DNA of 64,000 nt from contig CAWDKL010000081.1 in assembly GCA_963802745.1 (NCBI GenBank), positions 1 to 64,000 on the forward strand, in the 5' to 3' direction. This document shows positions 27,428 to 36,542 of this stretch, piece after piece (the first letter of the stretch is position 1; each line of letters begins with the position of its first letter). Source of the DNA: JAJPKK01 sp963802745 (GTDB lineage: Bacteria; Pseudomonadota; Alphaproteobacteria; Rhizobiales; Xanthobacteraceae). The notes under the pieces were generated by a model. The model was not told the origin of the DNA and did no database searches. It saw only the letters and a program-made list of their open reading frames with translations. Made by a program: the position numbers and the translations under genes.

Positions 27428-29320
27428 ATGACCAGTGGCCTCGAACCCTCCGTCCCGGTGCAAAGCTTGGTGGCCGCGGCGGCTCCCGACGCCGCGCCGC
27501 GGCGTTTCGCTACCCTCGACCGGATTCTCGCGACGGCCACCGAGGTCCCCGCCGCCGCGCTGGTCGGCGTCGAAATCCTGGTGCTGCTGACCGGCGTGAT
27601 CGCGCGTTACGTGTTCAATGCGCCGCTGACGTGGTCGGACGAACTCGCCTCGACGCTGTTCCTCTGGCTCGCCATGCTGGGCGCCGTCATCGCGCTGCGG
27701 CGGTCCGAACATATGCGGCTCGGCTTCGTGGTCGGCCTCATGCCGGTGCGGTTCCGGCGCTTCGTCGATACCCTCGCCACCATGGTGGTGGCGGTGTTTC
27801 TCCTCGCCATGATTTCCCCGGCGCGCGACTACGTGGACGTGCAGTCGTTCATCACCACGCCGGCACTGGAGATTTCCGACAGTTTTCGCGTCGCCGCCAT
27901 CGGGGTCGGCATGGTGCTGATGCTGGTGATCGTGTGCGCGCGGCTGATCGAGCGGGCGGCGCCGGCGGAGGCCGCGGCGGCACTCGCCCTCATCCTCATC
28001 GTCGGAGCGGGCCTGTGGTTCGCCCAGCCCATGCTGGCGACGCTCGGCAATCTCAACCTGGTGATCTTCTTCGTCGTCATGGTGGCGGTCTGTGTCGCGC
28101 TCGGCGTGCCGATCGCCTTTGCGTTCGGGATCGCGACGGTGTCGTATCTTGCACTGACGACGCGCGTCCCGCTCACCATCGTGGCCAGCCGCATCGACGA
28201 GGGCACCTCGAACCTCATCCTGCTGTCGGTGCCGCTGTTCGTGTTCCTCGGCCTGCTCATCGAGATGGCGGGGCTTGCCCGCGTGCTGGTGGATTTCATG
28301 GCCGCCCTGATCGGCCATGTGCGCGGCGGCCTCTCCTATGTTCTGCTCGGCGCGATGTATCTGGTGTCCGGCATTTCGGGCTCGAAGGCGGCCGACATGG
28401 CGGCGATCGCGCCGGTGCTGTTTCCGGAAATGCGCCGTCGCGGTTCCAGCCCCGGCGAACTGGTGGCGCTGCTGGCGGCTTCGGGCGCGATGTCGGAAAC
28501 CATTCCGCCGAGCCTCGTGCTGATCACCATCGGCTCGGTGACGGGGGTGTCGATCGCCGGCCTGTTTACCGGCGGCCTGCTGCCGGCGCTGGTCGCCGCC
28601 ATCGCGCTGGTGGTGCTGTGCCGGCTGCGCTCCCGCGGCGACGATGTGTCCGGCCTCAAGCGCACGCCTGCCCGGAAAGTCGCAAAAAGCTTCGTGGTGG
28701 CGTTGCCGGCGCTGGCGCTGCCGTTTCTGATCCGCGCCGCCGTAGTTCAGGGCATCGCCACCGCGACCGAGGTCTCGACCGTCGGTGTCATCTACACGGC
28801 TTTCGCCGGGCTGTTCATCTACCGCCAGTTCAATTGGCGCCGGCTCTACCCGATGCTGGTCGAGACCGCCTCGCTGTCCGGCGCGATCCTGCTGATCATC
28901 GGCACCGCGACCGCGATGGCCTGGGCGCTGACCCAATCGGGATTCTCGCGCCAGCTGGTCACCATCATGGAGCAGGTGCCGGGCGGAAAGCTCGGCTTTC
29001 TCGGCGTCACCATCGTGGTGTTCATGATTCTCGGCAGCGTGCTGGAAGGCATTCCGGCGATCGTGCTGTTCGGCCCGCTTTTATTTCCCGCAGCGCGCGC
29101 GCTTGGCGTCCACGACGTGCACTACGCCATGGTGGTGATCCTCGCCATGGGGATCGGCCTGTTCGCCCCGCCCTTCGGGGTCGGGTTCTATGCCGCCTGC
29201 GCGATCGGCCGGGTGGCGCCCGATGAAGCCATGGGCCGGGTGTGGCCCTATCTCGGCGCCGTGCTGGCCGCCCTCATCCTGGTGGCGCTGGTCCCGTGGC
29301 TCTCGATCGGGTTTTTGTGA
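27428..29320 (+). CDS. TRAP transporter fused permease (DctQ-DctM)
   Basis: 630 residues. The first about 190 residues form the four-helix small subunit DctQ (VLLTGVIARYVFNAPLTWSD is its hallmark). The remainder is the DctM large permease with about 12 helices (IAFAFGIATVSYL, ISGSKAADMAAIAPVLFPEM, IGIGLFAPPFGVGFYAACAI-like end). It imports a solute by a sodium or proton gradient together with a DctP protein; the two DctP genes at 23675 and 24929 are the best candidates, although two unrelated minus-strand genes lie between. ATG 27428 has only a weak ribosome-binding site; upstream ATG 27332 cannot be excluded. Confidence 0.92.
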   Translation: MTSGLEPSVPVQSLVAAAAPDAAPRRFATLDRILATATEVPAAALVGVEILVLLTGVIARYVFNAPLTWSDELASTLFLWLAMLGAVIALRRSEHMRLGFVVGLMPVRFRRFVDTLATMVVAVFLLAMISPARDYVDVQSFITTPALEISDSFRVAAIGVGMVLMLVIVCARLIERAAPAEAAAALALILIVGAGLWFAQPMLATLGNLNLVIFFVVMVAVCVALGVPIAFAFGIATVSYLALTTRVPLTIVASRIDEGTSNLILLSVPLFVFLGLLIEMAGLARVLVDFMAALIGHVRGGLSYVLLGAMYLVSGISGSKAADMAAIAPVLFPEMRRRGSSPGELVALLAASGAMSETIPPSLVLITIGSVTGVSIAGLFTGGLLPALVAAIALVVLCRLRSRGDDVSGLKRTPARKVAKSFVVALPALALPFLIRAAVVQGIATATEVSTVGVIYTAFAGLFIYRQFNWRRLYPMLVETASLSGAILLIIGTATAMAWALTQSGFSRQLVTIMEQVPGGKLGFLGVTIVVFMILGSVLEGIPAIVLFGPLLFPAARALGVHDVHYAMVVILAMGIGLFAPPFGVGFYAACAIGRVAPDEAMGRVWPYLGAVLAALILVALVPWLSIGFL

Positions 29321-29328
29321 GCGGCGCC

Positions 29329-29474
29329 ATAGGGTGCGCCAAGGCGCCCGGTATGGCTTTTGGGCACGCGCACGAAATTTTGGCGCCGTGCGCACCGTCG
29401 GCGGCCTTGGTGCGCACGGCGCCGTTCGGCGGTGACTCTCGACGCAAGCCGCCCGTCGCCTTTGCGCATCCTAC
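29329..29474. repeat. dispersed repeat family B, copy 2
   Basis: Outer arms ATAGGGTGCGCCAAGGCG and CGCCTTTGCGCATCCTAC, inner arms GGCGCCGTGCGCACC and GGTGCGCACGGCGCC. It starts 8 bases after the TRAP permease stop, so it may act as a 3' end structure for that transcript. Confidence 0.8.
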
Positions 29475-29519
29475 AACCCCTACAACCCATCCTATGTGGC
29501 AGCTATGATCCAACCGGCA

Positions 29520-30921
29520 TCATCCGACCGGATCGATCGGCGCCGGCGGCACGCCGCCGGCTTCGATGGCCTCGCCGGCGCGCAGGCACAAATCTTCCCG
29601 GTAGCGCCCGGCGATGATTTGCACCCCGACCGGCGTGGTGCCGATGAGCCCGGTGGAGACGGTCAGGCCCGGCAGTCCCATCAGCGGCACGCTGGTCTGC
29701 GTCAGCTGGGCTTCCCAAACGCGCCGGAACGCGGCCTCGCCCTGCAGGTCAAGGCCGTCGGGGAACGGCAATTCGGCGGAAACCGGCAGCAACAGCACCG
29801 GATACTTTTCCAGGAACAGCAGCCATTCGCGGGTCAGCGTCGCCCGCCGCACCAGCGTAAGCGCCATCGTTTCGGCGCCCCAGCTTTCGACCTTGCGGCG
29901 CATGTTCGCAACGACCGTCAGCGCGCCGGGATCGCCCTCGCGCTCCGCCGCTTCCGCAAGCGCGGCAAAGCCGTCGCCGAGCCACAGCCGCTCCTGCAGG
30001 TCCGAGGCCTCCCGAAACGGCGGCGTCGCCGCGATCATCTCCACGCGCCAGCCGGCATCGGCAAGCCGCCGGGCCGCGTCCAGCAGAGCGGCTTCGACCT
30101 CCTTGACGATCGCCAGCCCATCGGGACGCAGGCACACGGCGGCGTGGAGCGGCGCGGGTGGTCCCTCGAGCGGCGCCGGCGTCCACCACGGATCGCGCGG
30201 GTCGGGCGCCGCCATGGCGGCGAGCCCGGCACGGAGATCCGCCATCGTGCGGCCGATCGGACCGGAGACGGCCATCAGCTGCCCGCCGATCCCGCGCTCG
30301 GGCGAGGAGGCGTTGTAAGCCGCAACGCGGCCGAGCGTCGGCCGCAACCCATGCACGCCGCACGCATAGGCCGGATAGCGGATCGAACCGCCGATGTCGG
30401 TGCCATGGGCGAGATGGCCCACTCCCGTCGCCACGGCGGCCGCCGCGCCGCCGGACGAGCCGCCGGGGGTGAGTGACGGATCGCGCGGGTTTTTGGTGCT
30501 TCCGTGCAGCAGATTGCCGGTGAACCAGCGCAGCGAAAACGCCGGCGTATTGGTGCGTCCGATGATGACCGCGCCGGCGCGCATGAGATTGTCGACCACC
30601 GGGCTGTTGACCTGCGCCACCAGGTCGCGCTGCAGCCGCACCCCGTTGGTGGTGGCGAAGCCGGCCTGATCCACATTGGCCTTGACGGTGACCGGGACCC
30701 CGGCCAAGGGGCCGGGGTCTTGTCCCCGTGCAATCGCCGCATCGACCGCCAGCGCCGCCTTGCGCACCCAATCGGGCCGGTAGTCCACGACCGCATTGAT
30801 GCGTCGGATTCACCGCATCGAGCCGGTCAAGCGCGGCCTGCGCCGCCTCCCAGGCGGAAACTTTACGCGTGCGAACGAGGCGGGCCAGTTCGGTGGCGGG
30901 CAACTGCCAGATTTCAGTCAT
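29520..30921 (-). pseudogene. amidase-signature enzyme, frameshifted near the N-terminus
   Basis: ATG 30921 starts TEIWQLPATELARLVRTRKV and runs to LDAVNPT, where the frame is lost at 30801. The main part resumes as INAVVDYRPDWVRKAALAVD and continues to 29520. The Ser-cisSer-Lys triad is intact: VTVKANVD (lysine), TPGGSSGGAAAAVA and GTDIGGSIRYPA. One surplus base (G at 30801, plus strand) accounts for the break. If repaired it is about 466 residues, normal for the family. Amidases of this type hydrolyse amides; a link with the adjacent TRAP uptake genes is possible but unproven. The later fragment alone has an internal ATG (30788) and could give a truncated protein. Confidence 0.85.
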
Positions 30922-31107
30922 GGCGTTTGTCGATCCTGACATGTGCGATCCTGCGCATCGCGCCGCAAAGTGGTGTAGGGGGCATCGATCATCCGCATGG
31001 CCCGATCGTGGACAATGACTGTCAGCTCACAAACAGCAATCGTCGCCTGCCTTGTCGCTGCCGGTCAGCAAAAATCGCTGCCCGCCTCGCCAGACAAGAC
31101 CTGCAGT

Positions 31108-31293
31108 CTACGGTTGTGGAATTCCGAGTTGTTTGCAAATACTGCGCACGGTGGCTTCCTTGATTTCGCTATGGCGCGGCACGCTGGCGATGTTCCGGTT
31201 CGAAGGATTGAGCCAGACCGAGTGCGCGCCACCTTCGCGGTAGAAAACGCATCCATGCCGGCGCAGGTGCTGCTCGAGGTCGCGACGTTTCAC
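31108..31293 (-). CDS. hicA: HicA-type mRNA interferase toxin
   Basis: 61 residues from GTG 31293, overlapping the hicB stop as GTGA. KRRDLEQHLRRHGCVFYREG is followed by GAHSVWLNPSNRNIASVPRH with the catalytic histidine, and IKEATVRSICKQLGI closes the fold. It is a small dsRBD-like RNase that cleaves mRNA. Unlike the locus at 20882 this one is intact, giving an internal comparison of a healthy and a broken HicA. Confidence 0.9.
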   Translation of the reverse strand: MKRRDLEQHLRRHGCVFYREGGAHSVWLNPSNRNIASVPRHSEIKEATVRSICKQLGIPQP

Positions 31294-31508
31294 GCCTCGA
31301 TAAAGTCGATCGGCTCACGCAACGCTTTTGGCGACATACCTTTTTCCGCCAATTCGCGCTGGCACTCTAACACCAGCTTGAGCGCATCGAGCAAATTCGC
31401 TTTGGCCTCATCAAGGGTTTCGCCTTGCGAGATGGCGGCCGGCACCTCCTCCACGAAGCAGGTGTATCCACCCTCATCGGCCGGTTCGAATATCGCAGTC
31501 AGTTTCAT
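31290..31508 (-). CDS. hicB: HicB-type antitoxin
   Basis: 72 residues from ATG 31508. The sequence KLTAIFEPADEGGYTCFVEE is followed by ISQGETLDEAKANLLDALKL, the HicB fold. It precedes hicA and overlaps it by 4 bases. The open frame extends to 31544, but the family starts at the MKLTAIF position. Expected to bind HicA and repress the operon. Confidence 0.9.
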   Translation of the reverse strand: MKLTAIFEPADEGGYTCFVEEVPAAISQGETLDEAKANLLDALKLVLECQRELAEKGMSPKALREPIDFIEA

Positions 31509-31785
31509 GCGCAAAAAGATGTCATGCCGCGCGCTCTTGCGCAAGCCGTGGCAGTTGCAGTTCGACGCAGATCAAGGCGAGACATCAATGAGGCCGCGTG
31601 GGGAAGTCGCGCAGATTGCTGATCGACGTCCGGCGACCGAAGAAAATCCACACCTGCGGTGTCCGGCAACGGAATAGCCGCTGCAGCGACTTGCCTATAT
31701 CGTGCCGAACTCCGGCGATGCAAAATGGAGTCGGGTTCGAAGCCAAGCCCGACCGGCGCGCCGGAACTTCCAAGGGGGTTTGAAA

Positions 31786-33039
31786 ATGCATAGCAGCCGT
31801 CTCGTGCTTGCCGCCGCTGCCGCGGTGGCGGTCATGTCGTTTACGCCGGCTCCGGCCGGTGCCCAAAGCCAGACGAGTCAAGTCCAGCCCAAATCGTGGA
31901 TTTCCAGCTGGACGGCCAGTCCGCAGGTGCCGCGTGGGGTGCTGCCGGCGAGCTTTACCAACCGGACGATCCGCCAGATCGTCCATCTCAGCCTCGGGGG
32001 CGATAAGGTCCGGATTCGGCTCTCCAACGAGTTCGGTACCAGGCCGGTGCTGATCGGCGCGGCCAGTGTCGCGGTCGCGGGCCAAGGTTCCGGCATCGCG
32101 GCGCAGAGCCTGCGCCCGCTCACCTTCGGCGGCGCGAAATCGTTCGTACTGCCGCCGGGCGCCCCGGTGGTGAGCGATGCGGTCAACCTGGATGTCGCCG
32201 CTTTCACCGACCTCGCCGTGAGCCTCTATCTGCCCGCGACCACGGAGCTGGGCACGGTGCACGCGACCGGCCTGCAGACGGCCTACGTGTCCTCCGCCGG
32301 GGATTTTGCCACGGCGTCCGAATTTCCTGTCGAAGACCGTTTCGTCAACCGTTTCTTCCTCTCGGGCGTCATCGTCGAGCCGGCGGCGCCGGCACGCGCG
32401 ATCGTCACCTTCGGCAATTCGATCACGGACGGGACCGCCTCGACGGTCAATGCCAACCGTCGCTGGCCGGATGTGCTGGCCCGCCGGCTGAAGGACGCCG
32501 GCGCTGCGGTCGCGGTGCTGAACCAGGGCATCGCCGGCAACCGCGTGCTCAGCGACGGCGCCGGCGTCAGCGCGCTGGCGCGGTTCGAGCGCGACGTGCT
32601 GAGCCAGCCGAATGTTTCGCACGTGGTGATCTTCCTCGGCATCAACGATCTCGGCTTTCCCGGCACCGCCATCGAGCCGAACGGCATCGTGCGCGCGGCG
32701 GACGAAATCATCGCCGGCTACAAGCAGCTGATCGAACGGGCGCATCTGCGCGGGATCAAGGTCATCGGCAGTCCGCTGACGCCGTTCGAAAACGCGCTTG
32801 GGGAAACCCCCAACCGCGGCTATTTCACGCCCGATAAGGAGGCCAAGCGCCAGACCATCAATCGCTGGATCCGGACCAGCGGCGCGTACGACGCCATCAT
32901 CGACTTCGAATCCGTCGTTGCCGATCCGGCGCACCCCGCGGCGATCGCCAAAGCCTACGACAGCGGCGACCACCTGCATCCAAACGATGCCGGCTACAGG
33001 GCGATGGGGGAAGCCATCGATCTAAAATTGTTTCAGTGA
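31786..33039 (+). CDS. secreted SGNH/GDSL hydrolase
   Basis: 417 residues. Signal peptide MHSSRLVLAAAAAVAVMSFT with cleavage near AGA-QS. A beta-rich N-terminal domain (about 35-205; SWISSWTASPQVPR) is followed by the SGNH domain: block I FGNSITDG (catalytic serine), block III LGINDLG (asparagine) and block V DHLHPNDAGY (aspartate and histidine). It would cleave esters on polysaccharide or lipid in the periplasm or outside the cell. AAGGGGG 7 bases upstream fixes ATG 31786. The upstream 277 bases show no gene. Confidence 0.9.
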   Translation: MHSSRLVLAAAAAVAVMSFTPAPAGAQSQTSQVQPKSWISSWTASPQVPRGVLPASFTNRTIRQIVHLSLGGDKVRIRLSNEFGTRPVLIGAASVAVAGQGSGIAAQSLRPLTFGGAKSFVLPPGAPVVSDAVNLDVAAFTDLAVSLYLPATTELGTVHATGLQTAYVSSAGDFATASEFPVEDRFVNRFFLSGVIVEPAAPARAIVTFGNSITDGTASTVNANRRWPDVLARRLKDAGAAVAVLNQGIAGNRVLSDGAGVSALARFERDVLSQPNVSHVVIFLGINDLGFPGTAIEPNGIVRAADEIIAGYKQLIERAHLRGIKVIGSPLTPFENALGETPNRGYFTPDKEAKRQTINRWIRTSGAYDAIIDFESVVADPAHPAAIAKAYDSGDHLHPNDAGYRAMGEAIDLKLFQ

Positions 33040-33131
33040 TGGCGCGGAGATTTGGCACGGGAGATGTATCGCGAAAAATTTGGCGGCGCAGGGCCGCCCT
33101 TGGCGGGGGCACGGCTTCGTTCGTAGCGCCG

Positions 33132-33578
33132 TCATTTCTTCCGTTCGATGATGATCCGTTCGAGCGCTTCCGCGTTGGCCGGTAACTCCACCGGCCCGTC
33201 GGGAAATCCGTTGACGGAGAGAATATAGGCGATGACGTCGGCATAACCGGGCGTTCCGAGGCTGCCGGGACGGCCGATCGGCATCAGGCTCGCCGTGTAG
33301 GTGAACAAGGTGCCGAGCGGCTGGTCGCCCCAGCGCCGCATGAACGAAGTTCCGGCCAGTTCCGGACTGTCGCTGTCGCCTTGCAGCAGCCCGCCATGGC
33401 AGACCGCGCAGGCGGTGAAATAGCGCGCCTTGCCGCGCGCCGCCTGGTCCTTGGTGTAGACGCCCTGCCAAACCGACACCGCAGCTTCGGCGGCACGGGC
33501 TGGTGCTCCCTGTCCCGGCGCGGCGAGGGTCAATGCGGCGGCGGCAAGACAGGCAAACGAATTGCTCGACAGCGTCAT
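33132..33578 (-). CDS. exported mono-heme c-type cytochrome
   Basis: 148 residues from ATG 33578, with GGAGG 8 bases upstream. A signal peptide (SFACLAAAALTLAAPGQGAP) precedes KARYFTACAVCHGGLLQGDS with one CxxCH heme site and a likely axial methionine in ASLMPIGRPGS. The C-terminal helix YADVIAYILSVNGFPDG is typical of class I c cytochromes that serve as subunits of dehydrogenases. The convergent neighbour is the SGNH hydrolase. The redox partner is unknown. Confidence 0.88.
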   Translation of the reverse strand: MTLSSNSFACLAAAALTLAAPGQGAPARAAEAAVSVWQGVYTKDQAARGKARYFTACAVCHGGLLQGDSDSPELAGTSFMRRWGDQPLGTLFTYTASLMPIGRPGSLGTPGYADVIAYILSVNGFPDGPVELPANAEALERIIIERKK

Positions 33579-33883
33579 CCCTTCAGCCTCCATGCTGACT
33601 GCCAACGAACCGCGGCGGCAAATCTATGCAGACTCGCCACGGGTTCGCAATCGGCGGACCGCGAAACAGCTGCGAGACACGCGTGGGCCGGGTTTTACGG
33701 GGCGCCCCGACGAGCCCAAGCGTATGTCGGAGCGCCGATGAGGCTGAAATGCACTCTGCCGACTTGATTTTACCGACGACACCACGCCGTGGCTGCCCCA
33801 ACCGCTGCTTTACCCTTCTGGCCCGTCGGCCCCTCACCAGTTGGCGAAGCAACAAGCCCTTCGCTGCCCCAAGTGTAACGAGG
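33579..33883. other. gene-free stretch between cytochrome and radical SAM genes
   Basis: 305 bases with short overlapping open frames only, none with a recognisable domain or a convincing ribosome-binding site. I see nothing in it beyond the promoter space of the cytochrome gene. Confidence 0.5.
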
Positions 33884-35092
33884 TCAGAATAAATCCAGCT
33901 GCTGGCTGGCCGGCCGCGGCGGTTGAAAATGCTCCGTCGTCAGCTCGGTCCTGCGATTGTTCAGGCCGAGGCGCGCACACGTGGTCTCGAAGCGCTTGCC
34001 GATCATCCAGGCGTAGGGGCCGCCGCCGGTCATGCGCTTGCCGAAGGTGGCATCATAGTCCTTGCCGCCGCGGGTCTGCCGGATCAGCGCAAACACATGC
34101 CGCTCGCGGTCGGGGAAATTGGTCTGCAGCCACTCGCGAAACAGGTCGCGCACTTCCAACGGCAGCCGCAGCAGCACATAGCCGGCCCCCTCCACCCCAC
34201 AGGCGGCGGCGGCGGCGAGAATGCGCTCGAGTTCGGCATCGTTGATGGCCGGGATCATGGGCGCGGCCATCACACAGGTCGGGATGCCGGCGGCCGACAA
34301 TTCCCGCAGCGCGTCGAGGCGCCGCTCCGGTGTCGGCGCGCGCGGCTCCATGACGCGGGCGAGTTTTGCATCGAGCGTCGTGACCGAAATGCCCACCCGC
34401 ACCAGTTTGCGCTTGGCCATGCGGGACAGGATGTCGATATCCCGGGTCACGAGGTTCGATTTGGTCACGATACCGACCGGATGGCCGGCGCCATCGAGCA
34501 CCTCCAGGATGCGCCGCATGATCCCGTACCGCCGCTCGATCGGCTGATAGGGGTCGGTATTGGTGCCGATCGCGATGGTGCGCGGCGTGTAGCCTGCCGC
34601 CGACAATTCGCGCCGCAATTGCTCCGGCGCGTCAGGCTTCATGTACAGCTTGGATTCGAAATCAAGCCCCGGGGAATGGCCGAGATAGGCATGCGTCGGC
34701 CGCGCGAAGCAATAGATGCAGCCATGCTCGCAGCCGCGATAGGGGTTGATGGACCGATCGAACGGGATATCGGGAGAATCATTACGGGTGATGACTTTGC
34801 GGCTGGCATCGACCGCGACCTCGGTCCGAAACGGCGGCAAATCCTCGATGGATTGCCAGCCGTCGTCGAAGGCAAAGGCGGCCTTGGGCTCGAACCGGCC
34901 GGTGGTATTTGTCAGCGCACCCCGCCCGCGGCGGCGCTGCGGTCCGACACCGCCTTCGAGGCCGAGCCGCAAGCTTGTCTCCGCATCGCGGAGCGCATCC
35001 GTTTCCGCCGCAACATCGGCCGAACCGGAATAAGGCTGAACCGGAGGTGGCGACCGGCGGCGAGCGGATGCTTGGCTGGACATGCTGGACAT
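33884..35092 (-). CDS. radical SAM protein of the PA0069 (SplB-like) family
   Basis: 402 residues from ATG 35092. The iron-sulfur motif is NPYRGCEHGCIYCFARPTHA (C-x3-C-x2-C), followed by AIGTNTDPYQPIERRY and VTKSNLVTRDIDIL, all conserved in the PA0069/Rv2578c group. The C-terminal section YDATFGKRMTGGGPYAWMIG is also family-typical. These are SAM-cleaving enzymes with no settled substrate. A second ATG is at 35083. The divergent neighbour is the glycosyltransferase at 35279. Confidence 0.9.
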   Translation of the reverse strand: MSSMSSQASARRRSPPPVQPYSGSADVAAETDALRDAETSLRLGLEGGVGPQRRRGRGALTNTTGRFEPKAAFAFDDGWQSIEDLPPFRTEVAVDASRKVITRNDSPDIPFDRSINPYRGCEHGCIYCFARPTHAYLGHSPGLDFESKLYMKPDAPEQLRRELSAAGYTPRTIAIGTNTDPYQPIERRYGIMRRILEVLDGAGHPVGIVTKSNLVTRDIDILSRMAKRKLVRVGISVTTLDAKLARVMEPRAPTPERRLDALRELSAAGIPTCVMAAPMIPAINDAELERILAAAAACGVEGAGYVLLRLPLEVRDLFREWLQTNFPDRERHVFALIRQTRGGKDYDATFGKRMTGGGPYAWMIGKRFETTCARLGLNNRRTELTTEHFQPPRPASQQLDLF

Positions 35093-35278
35093 AGACAAAA
35101 CATAGCAAGCTGCATCGAACAAAACAAGAACATTTTTGCATTTGCGCGCCTGGGGTCGTTTTGAGGACTGTTTTTTCCGCGCGCGCGCAGGCATTTTCAG
35201 ATCGGAAATCAAGGTTTGCGAACGTCGCGCGACGGCGGCGAGCTTGGCGGTGCCCCAAAGCCTGGGATCAATTCTGCA

Positions 35279-35854
35279 ATGCTGAGCGTCATCATTCCAA
35301 CGTTGAATTGCGAACGCGCGCTGGCGTCAACGCTCGCCATGCTGGTGCCGGGCGCCGTGAGCGGCATGGTCCGCGAGGTGGTGCTCGCGGATGGCGGTTC
35401 GACCGACGCAACCCTGGAGGTCGCCGACGCGGCGGGCTGCAGCGTGCTGACTTCCGTGGCGCCGCTTGGGGAACGGCTGAACGCAGCCGCGGCGGCGGCG
35501 CGGTCGCCATGGCTGATGTTTTTGCGTGCCGGCACGCTGCTCGACGCCACCTGGCTCGATGAAACGGCACGGTTTATCGATGAAGCGGAACTGTCCGGTG
35601 ACCCCGAAATAGCCGCAGCGTTCCGCAAATCGGTGTCGGCACGCGCCGCCTATCCGGCGATCGTCGAGGCGATGTCGCTGTTGCGGTTCGCCCTGTTCGG
35701 CGGTGCGCTTCCGGACCAGGGCCTGCTGATCGGCGCCGCATTCTACCAGCGGATCGGCGGTCATCGGGAAACCGCCGCCGATCCGGAAGCGGACCTGCTG
35801 ACCCGGATCGGCCGCAGGCGCCTCGTCATGCTGCGCAGCGGCGCCAGGACGTGA
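35279..35854 (+). CDS. family 2 glycosyltransferase (short form)
   Basis: 191 residues from ATG 35279. The N-terminus LSVIIPTLNCERALASTLAM, VVLADGGSTDATLEVADAAG and the region around MFLRAGTLLDATWLDE correspond to the nucleotide-sugar-binding half of a GT-A fold. The canonical DxD appears as RAGT here, so the metal site is altered. The protein is shorter than usual glycosyltransferases but resembles the small GT2 proteins (TIGR04283-like) found in many proteobacteria. Start chosen by the family N-terminus. Confidence 0.8.
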   Translation: MLSVIIPTLNCERALASTLAMLVPGAVSGMVREVVLADGGSTDATLEVADAAGCSVLTSVAPLGERLNAAAAAARSPWLMFLRAGTLLDATWLDETARFIDEAELSGDPEIAAAFRKSVSARAAYPAIVEAMSLLRFALFGGALPDQGLLIGAAFYQRIGGHRETAADPEADLLTRIGRRRLVMLRSGART

Positions 35855-36006
35855 TGTCATGCCCGCCGGTGTCTTTCCGAGCCGTGGGCAAGACGATCAG
35901 TCAGCCATCATCCTGCATAAGGCTGCCTGACGCGGCCGGCCCGCGGTGGACTGAGGAGGAGTGGTTTGGGCGGACAGGCCCGGCCCGAGCCTGTAGGGCG
36001 CCGCGC

Positions 36007-36384
36007 CTACTGGGCCGGCGTTATGAGCCCGACCGCGGCGCCACGCGAATCCGTGACGATCGCGATGCGGCCGACGCCGGGGACGTCGAACGGCTCTTTC
36101 ATGACCTTGCCGCCCGCAGCCGCCGCTTTCTTGGCGCGGGCATCGACATCGTCCACCGCGATATAGCCGAGCCAAGCCTCCGGCACGCCTTCAAATTCCG
36201 GACCCCCGATAGGCATCAAGCCCCCGGCCGTTTCGTCCCCCGCTTTGGCGATCCAGTAGGTTCCGCCGGCCATCGGCATAGCGTCGAAGGTCCATCCAAG
36301 TGCTGTCGTGAAGAAACGCTTCGACGCCTCCACGTCCCGCGTCATCAGTTCGTTCCAATAAAATTGTCCGTGCGACCACGTCAT
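36007..36384 (-). CDS. VOC-family (glyoxalase/bleomycin-resistance fold) protein
   Basis: 125 residues. The single VOC domain begins HGQFYWNELMTRDVEASKRF and contains FFTTALGWTFDAMPM, YIAVDDVDARAKKAAAAGGK and the C-terminal GRIAIVTDSRGAAVGLITP. These proteins bind a metal between two beta-alpha-beta modules and include lyases, isomerases and binding proteins. No specific reaction can be assigned. ATG 36384 has GGAGC 9 bases upstream. Confidence 0.85.
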   Translation of the reverse strand: MTWSHGQFYWNELMTRDVEASKRFFTTALGWTFDAMPMAGGTYWIAKAGDETAGGLMPIGGPEFEGVPEAWLGYIAVDDVDARAKKAAAAGGKVMKEPFDVPGVGRIAIVTDSRGAAVGLITPAQ

Positions 36385-36542
36385 ATCGATGCTCCGGTTG
36401 CCCGCCCGTCATACCCGGCGGAGCGAAATATCACTTGCGCAACCGCCGGCTTCGGACCGCTGGATTCATAGCACCATTCATTCTACGATGCATGGTTGCG
36501 TGAGGCACGTCGTTCAAACCAGGAAACCCGAGGAACGCTTTC

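Noticed and set aside
27227..28936. 569-residue open frame antisense to the TRAP permease gene
   Set aside because: It mirrors the codon pattern of a high-GC gene on the other strand, is rich in H, R, Q and D, and shows no domain; the plus-strand frame is a clear DctQM.
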